A DNA stretch of 15,102 nucleotides, from NCBI GenBank assembly GCA_003641675.1, contig QNBI01000010.1:1-15102 (forward strand). The letters run 5' to 3'. Positions 7,148 to 13,890 of this stretch are shown here, piece by piece. The translations under genes and the position numbers were made by a program. The notes beneath the pieces are model-generated. The model did not search any database, had not been told where the DNA came from, and saw only the letters and a list, made by a program, of their open reading frames with translations. Numbering within the stretch: the stretch's first letter is position 1; each line of letters starts with the position of its first letter. This DNA is from Spirochaetota bacterium (GTDB taxonomy: Bacteria > Spirochaetota > Spirochaetia > SZUA-6).

Positions 7148-8221
7148 ATGAAAATACTCCACACATCCGATTTCCATTTAACAGAAGAAGGAAATTCACA
7201 CTTTAAGGAGAGGTGGAAAGGGCTAAGGGCTGTAATTAAAGCAGGCATAAGCAGCAAGGTTAACCTCATGGTGATTTCCGGAGACCTTTTTGACAGCAAC
7301 CGAGCAGGAGATTCGCTAAGGACAGCTATTCGTTCGGAGTTCGAAAAAGCCTCCTTTCCCATTGTTATTATACCCGGAAACCACGATGCGGAATCATACA
7401 GCGAAAGTGTATTCTTTGGTGAAAATGTAACGGTTATAAATAGCTTATTTAAACCGGTTCAGCTGGATGGTGTTTCTGTATGGGGATTTCCCTATAGGGA
7501 GCTAACGGCAGAAAAAATCCTTTTAAACCTGCATAGAGCGGCTGGCATGGTTAATAAGAATATCCCTTCTATTCTTCTTCTGCATGGAGAGCTTCTTGAT
7601 ATATCCGGTGTATGGGAGAACTATGGAAATGAAGGTGTGAGCCGCTACTTTCCTGTGAAGCTGAGCTATTTTAAAGACCTTCCATGGGGTTATGTCCTTG
7701 CCGGGCATTTTCATACTAATTTTGATATTAAGCGTTACAGGGATAACGGTTATTTTGTATACTCCGGTTCACCGGTTTCTATTACGGAGAAGGAGGTTGG
7801 TGTAAGAAAGGTCAATATCTTTGAAATCGGCAAGGCTCCGTCGGCATTTCCTGTAGAAAGCTTCTACTATGAGGATTTGAGTATTAAACTAGATCCCATG
7901 GAGGTTAAGGAGCCTTTAAAACTGGTAAAAGAAAAACTGTTAAAGGCCGACCCAAATGCAGCTCTGCTTGTAAAAGTAGAAGGGTATTTTAACGGAAGAA
8001 AATACAATATCAATGAGAAGAAACTTGCCGGGAGTATTACGGAGCTTTTAAAAGAAAAGGCATGCAGGAAAAAGGTTTTTGAGTTTAGGGATATAGGGGA
8101 AATACTAGAAGATGAAACTTATAGGGAATTTGTAGACCGCCTCAACGAAATCTCTAAAGATGATGAGGAAAAATCGGAAATAGAGAACCTTATGCTCCGT
8201 GCTATGATGGAGGCAGACTAA
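7148..8221 (+). CDS. SbcD/Mre11-like (YhaO-type) calcineurin-fold nuclease subunit
   Basis: A 357-residue metallophosphoesterase of the Mre11/SbcD class, the nuclease partner of a Rad50/SbcC-type ATPase in processing DNA ends. The dinuclear metal motifs are complete: Asp8-x-His10 (SDFH), GDLFD at 45-49, GNHDA at 77-81, His146 (LLHGE) and GHFH at 186-189. The phosphoesterase domain runs to about 230. A capping or partner-binding domain of about 120 residues follows and ends in an acidic, charged tail. The first motif begins at residue 8, which fixes the start although no ribosome site is visible. The gene ends in TAATG, overlapping the next start by one base, so the two are translationally coupled and probably form a complex. 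The domain order and partner resemble Bacillus YhaO more than classical SbcD. Substrate preference is not deducible. Confidence 0.92.
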   Translation: MKILHTSDFHLTEEGNSHFKERWKGLRAVIKAGISSKVNLMVISGDLFDSNRAGDSLRTAIRSEFEKASFPIVIIPGNHDAESYSESVFFGENVTVINSLFKPVQLDGVSVWGFPYRELTAEKILLNLHRAAGMVNKNIPSILLLHGELLDISGVWENYGNEGVSRYFPVKLSYFKDLPWGYVLAGHFHTNFDIKRYRDNGYFVYSGSPVSITEKEVGVRKVNIFEIGKAPSAFPVESFYYEDLSIKLDPMEVKEPLKLVKEKLLKADPNAALLVKVEGYFNGRKYNINEKKLAGSITELLKEKACRKKVFEFRDIGEILEDETYREFVDRLNEISKDDEEKSEIENLMLRAMMEAD

Positions 8222-10566
8222 TGAGGATTGTTGATTTTTTACTGCGTCGGTATGGGCCTCTGTCGGATTCGGGAAACATTAAACTGGGTGATTTTAATCT
8301 TTTCTGGGGAGAGAATGAGGACGGCAAAACACTAACAATAGAAGCTCTTATAAAACTTCTCTTCTCCAAAGGGCTAAAGAGCATTAAAGGAATAGAAAGA
8401 GTGGATGAAAAACCCATCGGGAGTGTACGGATAAAATTCTCTCATAATAAAACTCTTAGTTTTCCTGAAAAGAGTAATTTGTCCGAACTTCTTGACATTT
8501 CGCCGGAGTCTTTTTTTAACATCTTTCTTATAAGAAACAGTGATCTATCCTTATCCGATGAAGGTAAGTTTTATACGGATATTACCGAGAGGCTTACCGG
8601 GTTAAGAAAGAGCAGGATTGCAAAGATTAAAGACAGATTACGGAAAATAGGAAGACTTACCCGTACTCTTGAGGTCGAGAACAAAAAAGACAGCAGAATG
8701 CTTAAAGACCGGCTGTTAAAAGCAGAGAATTTTGTTAAAAGGGTTAAGGAATTTCTCCTTGATTCTGAAGCAAAGAAGTACGGCAGACTGGAGGAGGAGC
8801 TTGTTAAATCGCAGGAAAAATCAGCCTTTCTTTCAGAAAAACTTAAAGCGCTTAAAAACGCAAAAAAAAGGCAGGATTTTGAGAAGTACAGCAGGTATCT
8901 AGAAGATTTTTTAGAGATTTCAAAACGCTATGCAGAATCAAAAGTGTTTAATAACGATGAGTACAACAAGCTAATACAGCTTAGAAACCTGATTAAAATG
9001 GAAACGGAAAGGATAGATGAAATAAAGACTGCCCTGAAAGTGACAGAAGAACATATTTCACTCAATGAAGCTGAGTCCGGGGAGGCAAGTATCAGACTAA
9101 GACATCTTGAAAAAAAAGCAGCGCGTGCAGAGGAAACTATTAAACCGCTTATAAAAAGATGTGATGCCCTCTCCCAGAAATCGGAAGCCCAAAATGCAAG
9201 CAGGAAATTTGTACTTATTTCGATGATTGTTTCTGCTCTTTTAATGCTCTTCTCCATGACAGGAACACTGTTGAGGACTTCTGTTTTTTTCTTTACTACA
9301 AGCGCTGTAATAGGCACAGTAATGCTGATTCTTTTTGGTTTTTATATTCGGTATTTAATGACTGGAGCAAAATTAAAGCGGGAGGAAATGCATCTTATCA
9401 ATGGAGCAGCAGAGTTTGGAATATCGGGGAACAAAGTGGATGAGATTAGAAAATCTTTTTCAGAGTTAAATTCAGAAGTTGAGATTTTAAGGGAGAAGGT
9501 TGCTAATCTACAGAATGCAGGTTCTGCTTTAAGAGATAAGGCTGGAGAAAAACGCGGAGAAATCGAGGGAAGCAGAGAAAAAATAAGGAAGTTTAGTACT
9601 GAAATAGCAAATATTTTGAATAACTTGCATATTAAAAGCATTAATGAATACAACCTGAAATTAAAAGAAAAATCCGAGAGAAAAAGTAAACTGGATTCTC
9701 TTTTTTCAATATTAAAAGACAGGTTCGGAAGTATTGAGGGCAGTACGCAGGATTCTGTTGCAATGTGGCGGGGAAAGATTGACGGGCTTGAGAATGCCGC
9801 CAGAACCAATAAGGGTGGCGAAGATGACCGGCAGGGGCAGGTTGAATTTTCAGAAAGCATCGTTGCTGAGGCAGAAAAGCAGTGGGCAGAAGCAAACGAC
9901 AGATCAGAAGAACTTATAAATATATTTTCGAGCATAAAGAAAAAAATAGAGGATTTTAAGCGTGAGATAGATTCTATTCTACAGGATGGTCCTGTAAATT
10001 TCACCGTTGAATCTATTGAGGATTTAAAATACGCAAAAGAAAGAGTAGAAGAGTTTCTTAATAGTTATAAAAGAGAGAAGGATAATGTTATAACAGCTCT
10101 AAATATACTTGATGAAATTTCCCGAAGAGAAGAAGAAAAAATAGGCAGCCTGTTCGGCCCCGGGAGTGATGTTTCTCAATACTATAAAAGGATAACAGGA
10201 GGCTTATACAGCTCGGTATACTACACAGCAGAGCAGCACCGAATTATGGTAAAACGTAAAGACGGTACGGAATTATACCCGGAACAGCTTTCCGGCGGTT
10301 CGTACGATCAGCTCTACTTTTCCATAAGGGCGGCTCTTGGAGAGAGGCTGCTCGCCGATGAAAAAGGTTTCTTTATCCTTGATGATCCTTTCTTGAAATC
10401 GGACAGCAAAAGAATTGTTACACAGATGGAGATGCTCTTAAGCCTTGCCGAATCCGGCTGGCAGATACTCTACTTTTCCGCCAAGGATGAGGTTAAACAG
10501 CACCTTAAAAAAGCTGTAGATAAAGGGAAAGTAATGCTTCTCCCGATACCGAAAACAGATTTTTAA
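8221..10566 (+). CDS. SMC/Rad50-like ATPase with membrane hairpin in the coiled coil (YhaN-type)
   Basis: A 781-residue split ABC ATPase. The N-terminal Walker A is GENEDGKT (30-37). The signature LSGGSYDQLYFSIR (690-703) and Walker B FFILDDPF (about 717-724) are C-terminal. Between them lie long Lys/Glu-rich coiled coils (about 125-325 and 385-660). Instead of a zinc hook CxxC, two hydrophobic helices lie at the coiled-coil apex (about 330-351 and 354-377) joined by a very short polar turn, a transmembrane hairpin that would anchor the arms to the membrane. Walker B has Asp-Asp-Pro rather than Asp-Glu-Pro, as I recall for the YhaN (AAA_27) family. A usual H-loop histidine is not obvious (ILYFSAKDEV). 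It overlaps the SbcD-like gene by one base and probably forms a complex with it for DNA-end or membrane-associated DNA metabolism. It is shorter than typical YhaN or SbcC (about 950-1050). Confidence 0.9.
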   Translation: MRIVDFLLRRYGPLSDSGNIKLGDFNLFWGENEDGKTLTIEALIKLLFSKGLKSIKGIERVDEKPIGSVRIKFSHNKTLSFPEKSNLSELLDISPESFFNIFLIRNSDLSLSDEGKFYTDITERLTGLRKSRIAKIKDRLRKIGRLTRTLEVENKKDSRMLKDRLLKAENFVKRVKEFLLDSEAKKYGRLEEELVKSQEKSAFLSEKLKALKNAKKRQDFEKYSRYLEDFLEISKRYAESKVFNNDEYNKLIQLRNLIKMETERIDEIKTALKVTEEHISLNEAESGEASIRLRHLEKKAARAEETIKPLIKRCDALSQKSEAQNASRKFVLISMIVSALLMLFSMTGTLLRTSVFFFTTSAVIGTVMLILFGFYIRYLMTGAKLKREEMHLINGAAEFGISGNKVDEIRKSFSELNSEVEILREKVANLQNAGSALRDKAGEKRGEIEGSREKIRKFSTEIANILNNLHIKSINEYNLKLKEKSERKSKLDSLFSILKDRFGSIEGSTQDSVAMWRGKIDGLENAARTNKGGEDDRQGQVEFSESIVAEAEKQWAEANDRSEELINIFSSIKKKIEDFKREIDSILQDGPVNFTVESIEDLKYAKERVEEFLNSYKREKDNVITALNILDEISRREEEKIGSLFGPGSDVSQYYKRITGGLYSSVYYTAEQHRIMVKRKDGTELYPEQLSGGSYDQLYFSIRAALGERLLADEKGFFILDDPFLKSDSKRIVTQMEMLLSLAESGWQILYFSAKDEVKQHLKKAVDKGKVMLLPIPKTDF

Positions 10567-10935
10567 GTGTGTTTAGACGGTAATAGAACATCAAAAGTGA
10601 AATGGCATAAGGTAGTAGTCGGGTTTCTCGGACTTAAAAAGAATATGCTTGTTCTACTCACCATGGTAATACTTGTAGGCTTAGGTGAAAAGATGGCGGA
10701 GCGCTTTCTGCCCCTATACCTAGTTGCTCTGGGCGGTGGTGCATTCTTATGGAATGCCTCTGCTTCTGCTAAACTATTTAATCTAATAGGTATCGGGCAT
10801 GGAACGCTTTCATGGATTAAATCTATAGCATCGCCCCATACTAATTTTTTAACGGCTTTTGGTTTTGGTATACTGGGAACATTGTACTTTGCAATTTTTG
10901 GCAAAGATTTAAAAGGTAGTAAAATTAAAAAATAG
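10567..10935 (+). pseudogene. Remnant of an MFS transporter, first and last helices only
   Basis: The frame encodes up to 122 residues. Residues about 20-55 (GLKKNMLVLLTMVILVGLGE and MAERFLPLYLVALG) resemble helix 1 of MFS permeases. Residues about 88-115 (SPHTNFLTAFGFGILGTLYF, then AIFGKDL) resemble the last helix and C-terminal end of the same class. About 280-300 residues of a normal 12-helix transporter are missing, with a probable junction near residues 65-75. The reading frame is kept. The only upstream starts are GTG codons (10567, 10597) without a good ribosome site; an ATG at 10645 is mid-helix. It begins directly after the ATPase stop codon and its own stop overlaps the ribosome site of the ChrB-like gene. 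MFS genes commonly neighbour ChrB-domain genes, which supports the identity. A genuine two-helix protein cannot be excluded. Confidence 0.65.
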
Positions 10936-10944
10936 GAGGAATAT

Positions 10945-11379
10945 ATGAAATGGGTAACCCGTTCTCATGTGCATGTGGACCGTATTGCATGCCCCTGGCT
11001 TATAAGGCGGTTTGTGGATTCGGATGCTGAGTTTATTTTTGTGCCGAAGAGCCAGATAAAAAAGGTTGCAGGGGCAACCGGAGCAATTCCTTTCGATGCA
11101 CCGGAAGTTAAGCTGGGCCATCACAATGGGAAGTGCTCTTTTGAAACTATAATAGAGCATTACGGCCTCACGGATAAGGGGCTTCTGCGCCTTGCAGAGA
11201 TAGTTCACAGTGCAGATGTAAGGGAAGACCGCAGTGTGGACCCTATAGCATCGGGTCTGGAGGCAATTGCTGTAGGCTACAGCCTGCGTTTTCCCGACGA
11301 TTTGGAAAACTTAGACAGGCAGTTTGATGTTTATGATGCATTATATGCATGGTGCCGGCTTCAGGTGGTAAAAGAGTAA
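10945..11379 (+). CDS. Stand-alone ChrB C-terminal-domain protein
   Basis: A 144-residue protein matching the C-terminal domain of ChrB, found in chromate-resistance operons and more widely in operons with MFS transporters or rhodaneses. Visible family motifs are HVDRIACPWLIRRFVD (about 10-25), IPFDAPEVKLGHHNGKCSFETII (about 48-70, with conserved His and Cys), AEIVHSADVRED (about 84-95) and FDVYDALYAWCR (about 127-138). There is no signal peptide. A strong AGGAGG (10934-10939) five bases before the ATG also covers the stop codon of the MFS remnant, so translation is coupled or at least efficient. The N-terminal ChrB regulator domain is absent and no chrA is present, so chromate resistance is not implied. 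Biochemical function is not established for this form. Confidence 0.9.
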   Translation: MKWVTRSHVHVDRIACPWLIRRFVDSDAEFIFVPKSQIKKVAGATGAIPFDAPEVKLGHHNGKCSFETIIEHYGLTDKGLLRLAEIVHSADVREDRSVDPIASGLEAIAVGYSLRFPDDLENLDRQFDVYDALYAWCRLQVVKE

Positions 11380-11401
11380 GCATAAAAGCAGACAAAAAGA
11401 T

Positions 11402-11452
11402 GCTGCCTGTACACAGCAATTGGTATATGCCAAAAACAATTGTACAGGCAGC
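11402..11452 (-). terminator. Large hairpin, probable terminator of the degraded minus-strand operon
   Basis: GCTGCCTGTACA (11402-11413) is the exact reverse complement of TGTACAGGCAGC (11441-11452). Five further pairs (AATTG/CAATT) continue the stem after a 4-nt CAGC bulge on one side. On the minus strand the stem is followed by TCTTTTTGTCTGCTTTT, fitting termination of transcripts from the broken DOMON/cytochrome c'-like pair. It also lies 23 nt after the ChrB-like stop, but the plus side has no T-tract. A decayed mobile-repeat origin is an alternative. Confidence 0.5.
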
Positions 11453-11523
11453 GTATTGAAAGAGAGGAGATAGAGAAGAATTATTAGGGGTGGCTTAATT
11501 AATCTTCTTCTATCAGACTTCAA

Positions 11524-11903
11524 CTATCTAAAGAGTGAATGCCCCTCTCTAGTTAGTGCAGCTATTTTTAAGATTGATGCATTAAGGCCTTTTATATCTT
11601 GCTCTGCGGAGGCCTCTATTCCCTGAAAAGCAGCCTTAATTAGACTTTCATGTATTTCCTTCCACTTAGGCTGTAAACCTTTACGGGGGGTGTAAAATTC
11701 TCTATAGATTTTGATCCTTTTGCAAGTTCCATAAGATTTTCTGCGGCATTAAAAAAGCTTCTTTTGCTGGCATTATTTTTAAGCTTGCCTAACAGCGCAA
11801 TATTACCGCGCATAACCTTAACAACAAGGTCTCTATTATACTCTGCAAATAATGGTGAGGCGAGTATAAGCAGTAGAAGTACTATGGCTCATAAGAACAG
11901 CAT
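11524..11903 (-). pseudogene. Broken cytochrome c'-like helical-bundle secretory protein lacking a haem motif
   Basis: Reading the minus strand from an ATG at 11903 gives MLFL, then an in-frame TGA (11891-11889). The frame then continues as a clear signal peptide (AIVLLLLILASPLFAEYN) and a helical segment (VVKVMRGNIALLGKLKNNAS, then FFNAAENLMELAKGSKSIEN). The frame breaks at a C6 run (11685-11690, G6 on the plus strand). The next frame resumes with KGLQPKWKEIH, a helix, and the end TREGHSLFR at 11524. The layout of signal peptide, helices, conserved Trp and terminal H-x-x-FR resembles cytochrome c'-type four-helix bundles. The expected CxxCH is TREGH, with both cysteines replaced. One lost base in the C run plus one altered stop would restore about 125 residues. 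It may be a true pseudogene or contain sequencing errors. The family assignment is tentative. Confidence 0.5.
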
Positions 11904-11929
11904 GAATTAGAACAAATAATTTTAAATTA

Positions 11930-12391
11930 AATGATTTTGCACCTGTTGAAATATCAATTTCTGCATAGCCTGCATTTTCATGTGGAGTATCTATGCTGTC
12001 AGAAGCACTGTAGCCCGGGTTATGTTTATTTTCCCGTTTTTGGGTATTTTATTGTCGTATTTATCACCGGTAACTAATTTCCGGGTAAATACAACAGTTG
12101 TTATTCCTCTTTTTTCGACGCCTTTCTGTGAAAGAATATCCGTCTTGTCCATTGCCTGCTACGGTTTCAGTCCTATTGCTATCCAACCTTTTGTCCCGGC
12201 GGAAATTCCCATGTATATAGTATCACCCTGGATGCTCCAGATTAATCTGTAGTTCCCGTTATCGAAATTAACTGTTTTGTACGGGAATTTGTTCCAGTCG
12301 TTAATACTGCCGAATTGTATGCTCTGTGAGGGTAATCTGTAAACTGAGAAGAACAATAGAGCAGATAGAATAAAAAAGATACTTTTTTCAT
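11930..12391 (-). pseudogene. Degraded DOMON-domain secreted protein
   Basis: An ATG at 12391 with a GAAAGG site six bases upstream starts MKKVSFLF. The frame is then lost at a T6 run (12372-12377 on the plus strand). One more T would give a normal signal peptide continuing as LSALLFFSVYRLPSQS. The next segment (IQFGSINDWNKFPYKTV, then GNYRLIWSIQGDTIYMGISA, then GTKGWIAIGLKP) is the start of a DOMON domain, a beta-sandwich that binds haem or sugars. It hits a TAG at 12161-12159, then continues in the same frame as QAMDKTDILSQKGVEKRGIT, then TVVFTRKLVTGDKYDNKIP. Some 40-50 residues normally found between these parts are missing. A further shift near 12014-12022 moves to the frame with SASDSIDTPHENAGYAEIDI, the domain end. 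So there are at least two frameshifts, one stop and an internal loss. The 3' boundary is approximate. It precedes the cytochrome c'-like remnant on the same strand, suggesting a former periplasmic redox operon. Confidence 0.6.
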
Positions 12392-12452
12392 AGATAGCCT
12401 TTCTCTTTTATCGGGTGATACTGAAAAGCGTCGTATGTAATTATAGAGCAAT

Positions 12453-13874
12453 ATGAAAAGCTTGACATCGATTTTTTTATATGTCATCTTAAAAAGCAAG
12501 AAAATGGGTGTTAGAAGTACTACAGGATTATTCTTGAAACGGCTATGGAAAAAAATTCAGGACGACCACTGTTTTGAAAGGGCTTCCGGCTTATCCTCTA
12601 CTACTTTTATTGCCCTCGTCCCTGTTTTGGCGCTTCTCTTTTCCCTCTTTTCCGCTTTCGGTTCTTTTAAGGGCATATTAAAGGAAGTGCAAGCTTCACT
12701 TGTAAAACAATTTCTCCCTGCGAGCCAGGAAGTCATTACAACCTATATTAATAAATTTATTGATAACACCCAGGCACTGGGCGTCATAGGTCTTCTTTTC
12801 TTTTTAATTACTGCGGTTTTTCTGTTTAACTCAATTCAGAATAATTTTACCGAAATTTGGGGCAGCCGCATGAAACCTTTTTCCTGGCATAGAATCGCTA
12901 CTTATGTATCTATCCTAATTGTCGGAAGCTTTTTGTTGAGCATAGGATTAAACTTTACAGAGATGTTAAGGTCGCTTATCGGTTTTCCCGGGGGAATGGA
13001 TATCGGAGAGTACTTTCCCTTTCTGTTGAAGATAGTTCCCTTGATTATTCTATTTTTCGCATTTTTAGTTCTAATAATCCTTCTGCCGGGCGATAGGGTT
13101 TATTTAAAGAGCGGCCTAATAGGAGCTGCAGCCGGGACAATTTTATGGGAAGTTGCAAGAAAGATATTCTTCTTTCTAACAAGATATGTTATTAAATTAT
13201 CGGTGATTTACGGTTCACTTGCTGCAATTCCCTTGCTTCTCCTGTGGCTTTATACGACATGGGTTATTGTCCTGTTATCACTGGAAATAACGTATGTACA
13301 TCAGTACTGGAAAACGACCTGGTTCTTAAAATCACCCGAAGAGATGAGTTCTAAGGAGAAGATTCTTCTGGGCCTGGAGGTATATCTCTGTATAGCAAGA
13401 CGTTTTTTTACAGAGGCTAAACCGGCCACAAGGCTGGAAATATCAGACAGTATACATATATCTCTGGCGGATATCAGCTTTTTTATAGACAATTTCTACA
13501 ATGAGGGGCTGGTCCTTTTTACAGGTAAATATGATAGGGGTATAGTTCCGTCTAAATCACTGGACAAGATTGCCTTAATAGATATCATTATATGTCTTTT
13601 TGGGAAAACCGTGGATTCTCTTAAAGTCGGGAAGGAAACATTTAAGATTTACGGCAGAATTATGGATTCTGTTAAATCTGTAGTGGGGAACATGTCTGTT
13701 ATGGATTATCTTAATGCAGAAGAGAATATCAGGAAAGATAAAGGAAAGGGAAGGATTAATAATATACTCGGGCCTAAAGCACAGGATTCCAGGAAAATTA
13801 ACCTATCCGGCGTCTGGCGTTGGATTAATATAAAATCATCTTTTAAAAAAATAAAGGACAGGTTTAAATCCTGA
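12453..13874 (+). CDS. YihY/BrkB-family (UPF0761) membrane protein with long C-terminal extension
   Basis: A 473-residue integral membrane protein of the YihY/BrkB family. The core (about 45-290) has about six helices with family motifs SSTTFIALVPVLALLFSLF (48-66), FLPASQEVITTYI (87-99), the NNFTEIW segment (130-136), the LLPGDRVYLKSGLIGA loop (210-225) and VIYGSLAAIPLLLLWLYTTW (251-270). E. coli YihY is 290 residues; here about 180 more follow. Residues 300-385 read as a winged-helix-like module (CIARRFF, then RLEISDSIHISLADISFFID, then EGLVLFTG). A basic tail follows and ends KKIKDRFKS. The molecular function is unsettled; the older RNase BN label is not supported. The start is uncertain, as neither ATG 12453 nor in-frame ATG 12504 (residue 18) has a strong ribosome site, and the homologous region begins near residue 26. 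It ends 16 bp from the convergent hybrid kinase gene. Confidence 0.9.
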   Translation: MKSLTSIFLYVILKSKKMGVRSTTGLFLKRLWKKIQDDHCFERASGLSSTTFIALVPVLALLFSLFSAFGSFKGILKEVQASLVKQFLPASQEVITTYINKFIDNTQALGVIGLLFFLITAVFLFNSIQNNFTEIWGSRMKPFSWHRIATYVSILIVGSFLLSIGLNFTEMLRSLIGFPGGMDIGEYFPFLLKIVPLIILFFAFLVLIILLPGDRVYLKSGLIGAAAGTILWEVARKIFFFLTRYVIKLSVIYGSLAAIPLLLLWLYTTWVIVLLSLEITYVHQYWKTTWFLKSPEEMSSKEKILLGLEVYLCIARRFFTEAKPATRLEISDSIHISLADISFFIDNFYNEGLVLFTGKYDRGIVPSKSLDKIALIDIIICLFGKTVDSLKVGKETFKIYGRIMDSVKSVVGNMSVMDYLNAEENIRKDKGKGRINNILGPKAQDSRKINLSGVWRWINIKSSFKKIKDRFKS

Positions 13875-13890
13875 ACAGAAATAAAGGAAA

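Noticed and set aside
9342..10004. Long minus-strand open frame (220 codons) inside the SMC-like ATPase gene
   Set aside because: It lies antisense within a coiled-coil coding region whose sense frame has complete ATPase motifs. Its Ser/Phe/Leu-rich translation is the typical reverse-complement image of Lys/Glu-rich codons.
8221..10566. Classical SbcC or RecN identity for the ATPase
   Set aside because: There is no CxxC zinc hook. The apex is a hydrophobic two-helix hairpin and the protein is well below SbcC length.
10945..11379. Chromate-resistance operon
   Set aside because: Only the ChrB C-terminal domain is present. No ChrA transporter or ChrB regulatory domain is seen, so the resistance claim is not supported.
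11980..12252. Plus-strand open frame of 90 codons
   Set aside because: It is antisense to the recognisable DOMON-domain fragments and has no ribosome site or family resemblance.
12462..12490. TTGACA hexamer near the start of the YihY-like gene as a promoter -35
   Set aside because: No acceptable -10 box follows at 16-18 bases (CATCTT at 17). It may be coincidental, though it keeps the later start at 12504 open.
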